Notes: a model not told the origin generated them from the letters alone. Shown: positions 9,880 through 19,709, numbered from the stretch's first letter. The stretch: DNA of 64,000 nt from Pseudomonas fluorescens (GCF_900636825.1 NZ_LR134318.1:2761501-2825500); one strand, 5' to 3'. A program made the numbers and translations.

Positions 9880-11037
9880 TCAGTTCACCGGGATGCAGAT
9901 GGTGAAGACAGTCCCTTCAGCGGCTTCGAGCTCACCACCGCCACTCCATTTTTTGGGGTGGTAGGCCACCTCGCCTTCGTGCCCTTGAAACGCCTGTGAG
10001 AGGCTAAGTCTGCCTGTGCGTAAGCGAACGTAGGCTTGAAGCTTGTTAAAAGCCTGAACGGCGTTGTGCAGGCCCATACCGGATTCCTTCGACGGCTTGG
10101 TCGTGACGTGTTTTTTAAAGCAGTCGAGGGTGGCCTGAAGTTCCTCATCAAGTGTTAGCTTGTCCAACGACTCAAGCGGTGCCCCTTCTCTCATTGAAAG
10201 CCAGCGTCGTGCGAGGCCAGGGCCGCTGTCGATGATTGATAGTTCAAGGAAGTCGAGCGCTTCGACGTCTTTGATCATGTGCTTGATGACGAAGCGCGCA
10301 AATTCGGGTTCAGTGTGGGAGTAGTTCTTGATCTCCGTTTTGCTGATGCGACTTGCTTTGACAGTCATGCCACGCAAGCCCTTTTTGTATTTGTCTCCCA
10401 TCAAATCGCATGACGCATGTTCGTCAGCGTTCGATATCAGCTCTTCAAGGACAGTGCCCAAGGCGCTAAGGCCGCTGCGCATCAACGCATTGCGCTCATG
10501 CCTGGTGTGCATGACTGATGACAGGTCTTCGATCAAGGTGGAGAAGGTTGGCCACTTATGGACTTCAGGTTCTCGTTCCCCGTAGTAGAAGGGCTTGATG
10601 TACTCCATCTGCGCGTGGTTGATGCTGAAGAGATTGATCACCCTGGGGCGAGCCCCTTTGCCTCCTGATGTGTGTTTCAGATCACTTTCGAACATTGCTT
10701 CAATCATTGGTCGAATCACAGTCAATGCTGCGCGCCGGTCAATCGGATCGTGATTTTCCGATTCAATGTCTGAACTCATGACCAGCGCGGCTAAACCTGC
10801 CGCCGTTTTGGCAAGTTGCGAAACGTGTTCGAGAGCGTTTTCAGTGTCTGCGTACAGGTGCAACGTGCTTTTGTTCTGGGCTTTTGCCCAGGTGATCACG
10901 AGCTGCGCGAGAGATGCGTCGACCCCCAGAAGTCCTCCATGGCTCATGGACACGGGCAACCGCATCTCCGAATGGGTGTAACACAGAGGGTAGAGCTCCT
11001 CTATGTCATACGTATTCATGCTTCGAGTGATTTTCAT
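9880..11037 (-). CDS. GHKL (histidine-kinase-like) ATPase, sensor candidate
   Basis: 385 residues from the ATG at 11037, which has GAGG five bases upstream; ATGs at 11052 and 11094 are alternatives. The GHKL fold is shown by an N-box (EELISNADEHA, about 198-208), G1 (DSGPGL, about 270-275) and G2 (GMGLHNA, about 320-326). There is no phospho-accepting His box or receiver domain, so it is unlikely to be a classical two-component kinase. The N-terminal 180 residues contain an alpha/beta segment (GGLLGVDASLAQLVITW) resembling a STAS-like fold. ATP-dependent conformational switching that controls the downstream PRTase-like protein is the simplest model, by inference from the one-base intergenic spacing. 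Confidence 0.65.
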   Translation of the reverse strand: MKITRSMNTYDIEELYPLCYTHSEMRLPVSMSHGGLLGVDASLAQLVITWAKAQNKSTLHLYADTENALEHVSQLAKTAAGLAALVMSSDIESENHDPIDRRAALTVIRPMIEAMFESDLKHTSGGKGARPRVINLFSINHAQMEYIKPFYYGEREPEVHKWPTFSTLIEDLSSVMHTRHERNALMRSGLSALGTVLEELISNADEHASCDLMGDKYKKGLRGMTVKASRISKTEIKNYSHTEPEFARFVIKHMIKDVEALDFLELSIIDSGPGLARRWLSMREGAPLESLDKLTLDEELQATLDCFKKHVTTKPSKESGMGLHNAVQAFNKLQAYVRLRTGRLSLSQAFQGHEGEVAYHPKKWSGGGELEAAEGTVFTICIPVN

Positions 11038-11530
11038 CACCACCTCTGACATTCCATCGATTGGGTGCTGAGCCACGCTAGAAGCAAGGAGCACGGGGAG
11101 CTGTCACCAGCCGAAATTTCCATGCACATACACGAGCAGGGAATAAACGTATCGGGAGGGCAGGGACAGCAACTTTACGTAACCATGCCGCTGCTTGGAA
11201 GGTGGCAGGTGCAGAAATGCCGGTATTCGTGCGGTGCTCCAAAGCAGTCACGATGAATGACGATCCTTGGCACTTAAATGACCAGACGATCAGGCCGGTG
11301 CTGGCGAGCTTGCGCATCGAGTGACATTGCCACCTGGTATACGGAGGCAGGGAGTACAGGAGGAGCTATGCCTTAGAACAGAAGGCCATAGTGCTTCGGT
11401 TATGATTGCAGTGTTTCAATCGAGGCCAGGGGCATTGCGGCTAAGGTATGACTACAAGAGAGCACAAAGGGAACACAGGCGAGCTGCATGCAGCAGCTCC
11501 TTGTGGCCCACCTTATCGTGAGCAAGCAGG
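11038..11530. other. Intergenic region upstream of GHKL/PRTase operon
   Basis: About 490 bases between the GHKL start and the end of the XRE/ImmA gene. Short frames exist on both strands but none has a convincing start signal or family resemblance. It presumably holds the promoter of the leftward GHKL/PRTase operon; I see no clear repeat or hairpin. Confidence 0.4.
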
Positions 11531-12733
11531 TCAGCTACCCCGATTGAAGGGGAGCACCACACCACTGTCACCCGATTTGATGGCTGAATCGCCGCTGACC
11601 ATGGACTTCAGCTTCGCCAGATGGAAGACCGAAGCTTTACCGGACAAATACCGCTCCGGTAAGCCCGCCAGCTTTTCCACATCGTTTGCAGCCAAACCGA
11701 TATAGTTAGATACCGACTCAATCGGCATAACTCCGGTAGACGACAACAACTCGATCGTACGCTTGAGAAGCCGAGGTTGCTCTGGAGTGCGCGCATCATC
11801 TCCTGGCTCGGATTTAGCTCCCCACCTGGCCGACCTGCGCTTGAACAAAACAAGCTTTTCATCAGCATCGATGATCTTGAGCGCTTCGAGGCGCATGATC
11901 ATTGCCGCAACGGAGACGCCCCAGCGCTGCTTGAGCAACAGTAGGCTGTCCAGTGTGACCGGAGTCCTCACATCGGCTGCAAACGTTTCTGCGGGCAGTA
12001 GGAAAGCGCCGGCGAACCGATGAGCCTGTGACTCCATCAGCTTGTAGCGCTCGGGATCGGTTGAACGGTCAATGCCTTTGTGAAGAATGAGGTGGCCGAG
12101 CTCGTGCGCCAGGTCAAATCGACTGCGAAAGCCATTACCTTTGTCGGCTGACAGAAGTATCAGTGGCCGCTGAAGTTCGTAGCTCCATGCAGAAAGGCCT
12201 TCGATCGGCGCGATACCCGTTTCCTCCCGTACTACGATAACGCCGGCACCCTCCACAGCCATTGCTAAATCAGGAATTGCACGACGGCCAAGACTCCAGA
12301 AGTCTCTGCATTCACTGGCAGCTTCCTCGATGTCGGAATTGGCAATTTGCTGAGGATCGGTGAACGACCTGACTGGAAGATTTACGTCCGGAAAGTCCAC
12401 GAATTCGTTCATCGCCAAGACAATGTCCTGCGTCCATTCTAGCCGGGCTTCCAGCATAGCCCTCGCGGAGACGTGTGCAGACGCATTGCTTCGAAAAAGA
12501 GGCAACGACCCCTTCTTAGGAAGAGGGCGGGTAAACCATTCAGGGCAAACATTGATGACCTTGGAGAGGCTGGCTAGCGCCTCCGCTTCGGGTGCCTGCT
12601 GCCCAGACTTCCACTTGCTGATCGTGGCCGGTGATACGCCGACCATGGCAGCGAGCTGTACTTGCGAAAGCGCGCGGGCAGCCAATGCTTGAATCAATCG
12701 ACCTGGCTGGAAATCTGTAATGCCCCGGCTCAT
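11531..12733 (-). CDS. XRE-family regulator fused to ImmA/IrrE metallopeptidase
   Basis: 400 residues. An N-terminal helix-turn-helix (residues about 10-65, SQVQLAAMVGVSPATISKWKSG) is followed by a zinc metallopeptidase domain with HELGH at 210-214. This architecture matches ImmA/IrrE-type proteins, which cleave cognate repressors or inhibitors when stress or infection is sensed. The start overlaps the upstream gene by four bases (ATGA), so they are co-translated; the partner at 12730-13368 is the obvious candidate substrate or co-factor. In defence and prophage islands such pairs act as switches or toxin-antitoxin-like modules. Family assignment is firm from the motifs; target is unknown. 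Confidence 0.85.
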   Translation of the reverse strand: MSRGITDFQPGRLIQALAARALSQVQLAAMVGVSPATISKWKSGQQAPEAEALASLSKVINVCPEWFTRPLPKKGSLPLFRSNASAHVSARAMLEARLEWTQDIVLAMNEFVDFPDVNLPVRSFTDPQQIANSDIEEAASECRDFWSLGRRAIPDLAMAVEGAGVIVVREETGIAPIEGLSAWSYELQRPLILLSADKGNGFRSRFDLAHELGHLILHKGIDRSTDPERYKLMESQAHRFAGAFLLPAETFAADVRTPVTLDSLLLLKQRWGVSVAAMIMRLEALKIIDADEKLVLFKRRSARWGAKSEPGDDARTPEQPRLLKRTIELLSSTGVMPIESVSNYIGLAANDVEKLAGLPERYLSGKASVFHLAKLKSMVSGDSAIKSGDSGVVLPFNRGS

Positions 12734-13368
12734 GTTTCTTCCTGTCCTCCGAGCTCGATGAAGCCCGCTTTGAGTTTTACTGTTGCGTTGTCGGCCTGTT
12801 TCGGAGCCGCTTCATAGCGATCCAAGAACTGGCTCAAAGGTTCCCGAAACAGCCACCCATCCATTTTTGGATTGGGCACCGCAATATAGATCTGCAGCGG
12901 CTTTTCAGGATGGTGATGCAGTGAACCGCTAAAACGTGCGACGAAGAAGAACGCCCCCGAGGTCACATCTTGAGGCCCAAAAAGAGATGGCTGCACCAGT
13001 TGGCTCATAGCCTCATTTGCTTCCGCCAGCTCACGTCGGATGGTGCTACGCGTTGGGCGATTCCAGTTTGTCGTGCTCATGTTCAAGCGCGCAAATTTAA
13101 ACATTCCTGCCACACCGACGATCACGCGGTTGCCTTGGGAGGAAATCAGCTCAGCGTCTGATGCCTCCAGCAGATCGCTGAACCGCTCGTTCATCTGGAT
13201 GTGCCGCATGTACCCCAGTGCAGTTTTTCGCTGTTTCTTACTGACCTCCTTCGTCAACCCGAAGGCTTGTAGCGCACCGGCGGCGAAGGCGTCTTCGACA
13301 CCCATGACGAGGTCACGCGAGACGTTGACGATTAGCAAGTCGGCAATAGCTTCAGGGGATAGGGTCAT
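12730..13368 (-). CDS. Hypothetical protein, partner of XRE/ImmA peptidase
   Basis: 212 residues, soluble, no signal peptide or membrane segment. A helical N-terminus with a basic KKQRKT stretch is followed by a mixed region with FFFVARFSGSLHHHPEKPLQIYIAVPNP. I do not recognise the family. It is the first gene of a leftward two-gene operon, with its stop overlapping the XRE/ImmA start. By analogy with other ImmA neighbours it may be the regulated effector or the cleaved regulator, but the sequence itself does not show this. Confidence 0.65.
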   Translation of the reverse strand: MTLSPEAIADLLIVNVSRDLVMGVEDAFAAGALQAFGLTKEVSKKQRKTALGYMRHIQMNERFSDLLEASDAELISSQGNRVIVGVAGMFKFARLNMSTTNWNRPTRSTIRRELAEANEAMSQLVQPSLFGPQDVTSGAFFFVARFSGSLHHHPEKPLQIYIAVPNPKMDGWLFREPLSQFLDRYEAAPKQADNATVKLKAGFIELGGQEET

Positions 13369-13572
13369 TTAGTCGTGCTCTGGTTTCGGTTGTCGAGATT
13401 ATATACCTGAAAAATTTCGTGTGGATAGGTTTTCGTGATGTTCTAATGCTGTTCGGCGCCTTATTATTGTTTTTGTGCCTACCGCTTGCATAAGGTCGTA
13501 GATGAGTCGTGCTTATTATTTAGCCTTGGCCGTCTGGGCATCACGAACCACACATTTCAGGACACGCGACTC

Positions 13573-14610
13573 ATGCAAAAAAATCCAGAGGTTCGGGAGC
13601 CTCTATCGGTGACGGTTTGCAATCCCTACATCCCGGCGAACGAATATCGTCAGGGCGTGGTGGAAGCCTTGGAGTGCATCGGGCCATTTCTCACCCAGTC
13701 AGATTTTGAAGCCCTGGTGCTTAAAAAGCTCCGGCTTGAAGACCCTGAGCCTAGCGAAAAGCAGTACTTACAGGCGGCAGTTGAGCTGACGGTATGCACC
13801 CACTACGCGCGCTTTTTCCCAGAGGGATTTGTGTACGAAGACAGAGTGATGCCGCCGCGGGACGTGGATTGCTCCTTCACGAGTGAAGGTTACAAATTCA
13901 ACGTTGAGGTGAAGTGCGCTGACTACAGCATGAAGCAACAGATTGATGAGAGCGGTGCATTCATCATGAGGGCCGTGGGGCGGATGGACGACTATGGCGA
14001 CACGGCCGCCATGCTGCAGGAAGTCTTTGCGAGCGGTGGTAATCAGCTCCTGAAGGGCCTGCACATGGACAATAAGCTAAAAGACTATCTGATGGACGCC
14101 CATGGCAAGTTCCCGGATGCATCACGCGAGAGTGAATACAACGTGTTAGTCGTTGGCTGTGATGATCCGGTTGACATCATGCAGTGGGAAGGGTACCTCA
14201 CCGGCGCTCAGGGGTTGTTTACAGATCGATCCTATGCACCAACTGATGAGTACTCCAATGTCGACATGGTCGTCCTGACAAACCTTTACCACCGTCATAA
14301 GGCAGCGGATAAAAAGGACAAACTGACTTCTCATTGGTGGTTCGGTGAGTCATTTTCACTGTTGTACGCAAATCCAAGCTCTACCAAACCTGAATCAATG
14401 GCGCTGGCATTCGCCAAAACCCTGCATTTCTACAACAACGACCTCGTGCAGTACCAGATGGAGGGTGATGCCCCCGAGCGCGCTTTGCAGAGTCTAGCGA
14501 TCCCGCATTTCGTGGGTAAGGTGTTGTTGGCTAACGGGCGTTACCTGTTTCAACCGGGTAAGCCAAGAAAGCTAGAGCCAGATGAGGGAACGGTGCAAAC
14601 TGAAACCTAA
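13573..14610 (+). CDS. Putative PD-(D/E)xK-fold nuclease
   Basis: 345 residues from the ATG at 13573; an in-frame TTG at 13486 is possible but the sequence before 13573 looks non-conserved. The segment RDVDCSFTSEGYKFNVEVKC (Asp about 97/99, Glu 112, Lys 114) matches the D-(x)n-E-x-K metal-binding signature of restriction-endonuclease-like folds, placed after a helix carrying a possible Glu. The rest, including a region reading YNVLVVGCDDP, is unrecognised. It is divergent from the XRE/ImmA operon across about 200 bp, so the XRE protein may control both. Nuclease activity is inferred from one motif; another fold remains possible. Confidence 0.55.
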   Translation: MQKNPEVREPLSVTVCNPYIPANEYRQGVVEALECIGPFLTQSDFEALVLKKLRLEDPEPSEKQYLQAAVELTVCTHYARFFPEGFVYEDRVMPPRDVDCSFTSEGYKFNVEVKCADYSMKQQIDESGAFIMRAVGRMDDYGDTAAMLQEVFASGGNQLLKGLHMDNKLKDYLMDAHGKFPDASRESEYNVLVVGCDDPVDIMQWEGYLTGAQGLFTDRSYAPTDEYSNVDMVVLTNLYHRHKAADKKDKLTSHWWFGESFSLLYANPSSTKPESMALAFAKTLHFYNNDLVQYQMEGDAPERALQSLAIPHFVGKVLLANGRYLFQPGKPRKLEPDEGTVQTET

Positions 14611-14641
14611 CGGCCTAGCGATCTGGAATGGGGCTTGGTTG

Positions 14642-14665
14642 ATGGCAAGCTCGCTTGCTTGCCAT
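14642..14665. terminator. Perfect 9-bp hairpin between convergent genes
   Basis: ATGGCAAGC, six-base loop, GCTTGCCAT, lying 32 bp after the nuclease-like gene and 75 bp before the end of the leftward reverse transcriptase. No long T-run follows, so it may act as a weak bidirectional terminator. Confidence 0.5.
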
Positions 14666-14739
14666 TAAGCGTCCCTTGGCTTGAGATTTTGTTGATGTCG
14701 GGCTGATCACCCCATCAAGGCCGAGGCGATTGCTGGATC

Positions 14740-16267
14740 TCAGAGGCCCGGAGCGCCATCTTGCACCCATTTGCAGACCCAGCTATACAGCTTGGTCAAA
14801 GACACACTGTTCTTCAGCAGTTGCAGACTCACTTTTCGTTCATCTTCAGACAGTCCGCTGAGCGCCAAGATGAAGGCTCTTCGATCCCAGGAAGCCGTAC
14901 CGGATACCCTCTGCTTTGCTTCCTTCGACCACGCACGATTTCCTCTGGAGAGCTCAGCCGCAGTCGTGATGGCGATACCGCACCGCTGGACGTACTGCTT
15001 CAACGCTGGGGTATGTGCAGCAACATGCCGGGCAAGATACCAGCCGATCCAAACCCTTGCGCTTTGGCTTTCAAGATGGCCCTGAACGCATGCGTGGGAT
15101 AGAGCGGGCGCCAACACCAGGTGATCATCGAGGGCAGGGAATCAAAATAGAGTGCTACGTCATTGATCACCGGAAGGTAGAACTCGAGGTCTTCAGAGAG
15201 CAGGGGAGCGATCGTACAGTCTTGGGCATTCTTCGCCCGTCTGATGATGGCTCGCATCACACCGAGGTCGATCACGCCTGAGTCTTTTGCGCGCGTCAAG
15301 GCTTCAGAGAGGCGCTCCCCAAGGCTGGTGTCATCGCTATCATCGCTGTCGTCATCGTCTTCGTGTTCTTCCTCTACTTCCTGATACTCTCCGTACTGAT
15401 TGCCGGCCTCGATGCTGCGCATAAGATCGAGTTTCTCCAGTTGGTAGGCGTTCTGCAACTCCACATGGAGGAAAGTTGCTGAGTCCTGAATCTTGGTTTT
15501 CTCTGAGACCAAACCAAGCCGGTGCTGTTGGTGCAGGTACACCACCAGGTCTTCCAGGATGGTCTTCAGGTCTGCTTCGTCGTCACTGAAGATTCGGTAA
15601 TCATCTACGTAACGAACATGCTCAAGTCCCCTTTGTGCGATGAACTGATCGACGTCTATCAGCGCTGCTTCCGCTAGGAAGATTGAGGCCGCAGGGCCCA
15701 CAGGCAAACCTTGGGATGACTTGACATTTAGCCGCATCAGGAACGATTCGATTTCCTTGGCGAGGGCGGCGCCGGTGCCGATTTCCTCCAGGCCATTACG
15801 GATGCGGTGCAGGTAAACCTGATTGTAGAAATCGCTGATGTCTGTGGACAGCACGTAGCTGTGTTGGCTTGCCAGCCGCTCACAGTTTTCGCGATACGTG
15901 TCAAAGCCTGATCCTCGTGAGAAGAAGCTGTTGTGACTGACCTCGATCCGGTAGGCACAGGACACTTCTGGCCCCATACGCGCCTGCTCGACCTTCTCGG
16001 CCACCAGGTAGACGAGTCCGGTATAGATCAGCGCATCGAGTGGTTCGAGCTGATGCACAACCCGACATCCGCCTCGTGCTTTGTGCCAGGGCAGTACGCG
16101 CGGCTGCTCAGAACGTCTTTGAGTGGCGTTGCCAGTAGGTAAGCTTTGATCTCGTCCCAACAATGCCAAACTGCAAGAAATTCAAATGGCTTAGGGAAGA
16201 AGTCGGTATCGTAGTATGCCCCGATGTGCCGGCGGGCAAATTCAAGTGCGTCTTGCGTGAGCAGCAT
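14740..16267 (-). pseudogene. Second reverse transcriptase, two apparent frameshifts
   Basis: Three frames on the minus strand join into one RT of about 510 residues. The N-terminus starts at ATG 16267 (AAGG eight bases upstream) and reads LLTQDALEFARRH. Near 16110 a CGCGCG run with two extra bases shifts the frame into the palm domain: STDISDFYNQ, GLPVGPAASI and RYVDDYRIF (YVDD), then an acidic linker rich in Asp/Glu/Ser. Near 15085 a GGG run one base short shifts again into a C-terminus ending WVCKWVQDGAPGL. It belongs with UG/Abi-like defence RTs rather than introns or retrons, judging from the missing maturase and VTG motifs. Both shifts sit in simple repeats, so they may be sequencing errors or phase variation rather than true decay. 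Confidence 0.7.
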
Positions 16268-16628
16268 TCTATTAACCTTGAGCTTCGTTAGGTGGAGGTC
16301 ATCTGCTGCTGAGCATATTCGGGATGCTCAGTGGTCACCAGCCTTTTGCTGCGCATAGCGCCGAAAACGGACATCGTGCGATGCCCGCGAGGGTAGCCAC
16401 GCTATCCGCTCCACAGGCAGCACCAGAAAACGAAAAAAGCCTAACAATGAGTGGCCTCAGTGTGTCCGCAGGAATTGGCCTGCCGACAGAGCCAAGAAAA
16501 CCTTCATTGAGCCTTATCAAGGTCTGTGGTCAACCAATCGATGCCCAATCAGATCCCTCACGACATCCTCATCGGCGTATTCACTGGCAAGCTCCGACGT
16601 ACAGATTCTCCTAGTTTCTATACCTTAC
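16268..16628 (-). other. Non-coding gap between TrlF-like gene and RT, with hairpin
   Basis: 361 bases with no supported gene. A perfect 7-bp stem (TGAGCAT at 16310-16316, ATGCTCA at 16324-16330) lies about 45 bases upstream of the RT start on the minus strand. It may be the leader or template RNA of the reverse transcriptase, or simply hold its promoter. Confidence 0.35.
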
Positions 16629-19283
16629 CTAGAACTCGTATTTTTCTTTGCGCTGAATGAAGGCGGCCCGGCCACCTTCCAAGATCTTCGCCACCTGGTC
16701 TCGGATCGCTGGCACATCAATTGACCCTTGCGCCTCCAAGGTCAGCGATCCGCGCTTATCCTCTGCAGTGAAGACCCCAATCCATTCGGCGTCACCGAAA
16801 ACCGGGATGTTTGCGTTATGGGTGGCGAATAAGAACTGCCTAGAGGTCTTCGCATCCCTCAGTTCGGCCACGATCCTTTCAGCAATGAACGCGTTATCCA
16901 GGTTGTCTTCAGGTTGATCCATAAGAAGTGGGTCGGGGTTGTCGAGCAGCAGCATGTGAAGGATCGCAGTGCATTGCTGGCCCGTTGAGAGCTTGCTCAA
17001 CGGTCTGAAAACCGGCTCGGCATCACCATGAGCGACGTTCAAAGAAATGTCGACTCTGTGTGCCAGCTCCAGTGCCTCAAGCTCCATGATTTGAGAAGGC
17101 TGCAGTTTGGAAAGCGCATCGGCCACCATCTGGGGTGTGGCCCAGTCGAGGTAGATAACGGCAGAGCCTTGTCTTATGGATTTGACCAATGCCATGGGCG
17201 TGATTGATTCAGCGGAGCCAATCCAGCCCAGGCGCTTTTCACCGATATTGTCGAGCTTGCACGCCAGAAGGAATTGGACGATAGGGGATCTGTCTGCATC
17301 CGGAATGATCTCAATCTTGAGCTTGCCTTGGAGCCGCTTGCTCATTTTCTTCGCAGCTCTAACCAGTGCGCCAATACGCTCGGCCCGCAGATCCGATAGC
17401 TCAGCTAAGACGTTTCGGCGCTCCTGTTCTAGCTCTTCAAGTTTCGCGTGGTGGGTAGGAAGCTTGTTATTCAGTGGCTTGATGCGCTCAATCTCTTCCT
17501 GAACTCGCTGGTACGCCGCACCGATCGCCTGGCCTGTTTTGCCAGCGGCGTCGGGGAGGGCACGAAGATCTTTCTCAAGTTCGGCGTCGTGCTGTTTTAC
17601 CTGTTGCTCCCAGGCGTCATGCTGGGCATTGAACGTCTGCACTGCCGCGTCCACGAGCGTCTGCACCGCCTGGAGATGGACGGCACAATCAGCTGTGAGT
17701 TTTTCCAACGTACCCCGCATGGCGACAAGAGCATTAATGTTGGGAACGCCCTTAAGCGCTTCGTCACTGATGAATGAGAGGTCTGAAAAGTGCTCGCCGA
17801 AAGTCGGTACTGCGGTCTCGATGTTGCTTATCGCTTCTTTGGAGCTCCTGGCTATCTCACGCTCGCGGGCAAGCAAAGAGGTCTTGGCCAGCTTTTCTTT
17901 TACGCCCAAATCGTCGAATCCACGCAACTGTTCTTCCAGGTTGGGGAGGCGATTGACCTGTGTCGCTAGATCATCGATGTCTCCCAACGATTCAGAAATG
18001 CTTTGCTGGTTTGCTTTCAGTCGTCGTTGCGCGTCAGCTCGCTTGTGGTTGTAATCACTTTCTTCGGGCAGAAATCGTTTGAGTAGTTGTATGCGACTGG
18101 ATTCGTCCTGAGCGAGCTCATAAATCTCGTTTTGACCATAGATATCGATCCCAGGCATTACGTCGCCAGGCGTCATGGTGGAAACCGCGCCGTTTTCGTC
18201 TCGAACCATTGGCGGTTCACCAAAGCGGCGACTGATGGTGTACCGCCGACCGTTTTGTGACGACGAAACTAAGGTCAACTCTACACGCCCGCCTTCGAGC
18301 CCAATGTTTTCCTTGATGATCTCGGTGTGTAGCTTTTGCGCCTGTTTTCCCTTTGGCTTGCAATCGAGAGCAAAGCGCACACATTCGAGGAGAGTCGACT
18401 TGCCAGTGCCCCGGCCTCCAATGACGGTGTTCAGATGATCAGAAAAATTGACATGCACTCCGTCAAGGTAACCACCTGCCACACTCATGTTGATCAGTCG
18501 ACCAATTGGGCTTTTGGTCTCCGTTGAGTTAAGGCGTATGCGTGACTCGGGATCGAGAAATGCTACTTTGAAAGCCGCAAAGGTCGGGCGGGTCATCTTG
18601 ATCAGGGACGTTGCATTGGGCTTCTCAAGGTCTTCAGGCTTCGCGACATCCTTTGCGTTGATGACCGCGATGGGTTTTTCCCGCCGATACGCTTCGTCCC
18701 TGCCCAAGAGCGCGCGACGGTAGAAATCGCTTTCTTCACCAGCTAGATCCTCGATGGAGTAGGGGATCTGGGCTGCCCTGAGCTTAGCGTGCTTCCATAC
18801 GTGGCTCAGGCGATTTTTCAGCAGCCCGCTGTCGTGCGTGCAGTGGGCGGCATAGATAAAACCACCCAGTTGCTCGATCTTGTCTATCAGCTTGATGGAG
18901 CTCAGCTGAGAGGGAAGAATGCGCTCTTGAGGATCCAGCAGCTCAAGGTTTCCCAGGTAACGCTCAAGGGACTGCACCGAGGTGTCTTCGGGGAACAGAC
19001 AGACGAAATGGGTCTTGTCACTCGCCGCAATCTCAAATCCCGGAAACACCACTATCCCATGAGGGGTCAGGGCCTGGCGCAAAGCATCTACCGCCGCGAC
19101 GCTTCCATGGTCGGCGACCCCGAGTACCCTAATATCGAGTTCCAAGCATTTCTGAAGCAGCGCTTGGTTGTAGGCGGCTTCGTCCAACTGGTGATCGGCA
19201 CCTCGGTATGCACCATGGTATGAAAACGGGTTGACCTGCAGGGCGCAGCGCCAGAACCGGGCGTAGGTAAAGTGTTCGTCCAT
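16629..19283 (-). CDS. TrlF-like PHP-domain/SMC-type ATPase
   Basis: 884 residues from the ATG at 19283, which follows GAAGGA at good spacing; upstream in-frame ATGs lack this. The N-terminus is a PHP phosphoesterase-like domain (NPFSYHG, VLGVADHGS, FIYAAHCTHD). It is followed by an SMC/ABC-type ATPase: Walker A GGRGTGKST, a long coiled coil, signature LSTGQQ, and Walker B LLMDQPEDNLD with a D-loop. This order matches the TrlF family of AAA/ABC-like ATPases seen in defence islands. It probably clamps nucleic acid and uses the PHP site as a metal-dependent hydrolase. It is upstream of the second reverse transcriptase on the same strand, 361 bp away, so a joint system is possible but not shown. 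Confidence 0.75.
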   Translation of the reverse strand: MDEHFTYARFWRCALQVNPFSYHGAYRGADHQLDEAAYNQALLQKCLELDIRVLGVADHGSVAAVDALRQALTPHGIVVFPGFEIAASDKTHFVCLFPEDTSVQSLERYLGNLELLDPQERILPSQLSSIKLIDKIEQLGGFIYAAHCTHDSGLLKNRLSHVWKHAKLRAAQIPYSIEDLAGEESDFYRRALLGRDEAYRREKPIAVINAKDVAKPEDLEKPNATSLIKMTRPTFAAFKVAFLDPESRIRLNSTETKSPIGRLINMSVAGGYLDGVHVNFSDHLNTVIGGRGTGKSTLLECVRFALDCKPKGKQAQKLHTEIIKENIGLEGGRVELTLVSSSQNGRRYTISRRFGEPPMVRDENGAVSTMTPGDVMPGIDIYGQNEIYELAQDESSRIQLLKRFLPEESDYNHKRADAQRRLKANQQSISESLGDIDDLATQVNRLPNLEEQLRGFDDLGVKEKLAKTSLLAREREIARSSKEAISNIETAVPTFGEHFSDLSFISDEALKGVPNINALVAMRGTLEKLTADCAVHLQAVQTLVDAAVQTFNAQHDAWEQQVKQHDAELEKDLRALPDAAGKTGQAIGAAYQRVQEEIERIKPLNNKLPTHHAKLEELEQERRNVLAELSDLRAERIGALVRAAKKMSKRLQGKLKIEIIPDADRSPIVQFLLACKLDNIGEKRLGWIGSAESITPMALVKSIRQGSAVIYLDWATPQMVADALSKLQPSQIMELEALELAHRVDISLNVAHGDAEPVFRPLSKLSTGQQCTAILHMLLLDNPDPLLMDQPEDNLDNAFIAERIVAELRDAKTSRQFLFATHNANIPVFGDAEWIGVFTAEDKRGSLTLEAQGSIDVPAIRDQVAKILEGGRAAFIQRKEKYEF

Positions 19284-19521
19284 GATGGTTCCTTCATTAG
19301 AGAGCATGGTGATAGGACAAGGCATCGCGTGTTGCCGAAAAATTCCTCTATCAAATACAGCGAGTCGCCGACATCAAGTTCCAGCTCCTGCAATGCCTCA
19401 CCGGGATTCGAATCGCACCGTCACCCTCCTATTCTTCGATGATGATTTTCATCGGTGGCTTTCTCACGTGTGGTCTCCGTTGCTTTAAGTCAGCAATGGT
19501 AACGTGCTTTTGCGTGCAGGC
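19284..19521. other. Intergenic region upstream of TrlF-like gene
   Basis: About 240 bases that presumably carry the TrlF-like promoter on the minus strand. I see no gene or repeat here. Confidence 0.4.
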
Positions 19522-19709
19522 TCAGAGCGCAGCGAGTAAACGCTCGACCTGCTCACGCTCCGTGGCACTCAATAACTCGACGGGATCAGCTCCTTGGCGC
19601 TGCCAGAGTTCAAGTGTTCCGACTCGACCGTCGGGCGACCTGCAGTAAAATCCAGGGTGTCACATTTATTGAAAAGCGTTAGCTGCCAGCTATCAGTCTC
19701 TGCGGGCAT
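19522..19709 (-). pseudogene. Small conserved-looking ORF with one-base shift
   Basis: Reading leftward from ATG 19709 gives MPAETDSWQLTLFNKCD; the second half in another frame reads GFYCRSPDGRVGTLELWQRQ then GADPVELLSATEREQVERLLAAL before the stop. The two halves join if one C is added to the CCC run near 19655, giving a 62-residue acidic protein. I do not know its function. Length 188 rather than 189 bases fits a single-base deletion. Confidence 0.4.
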
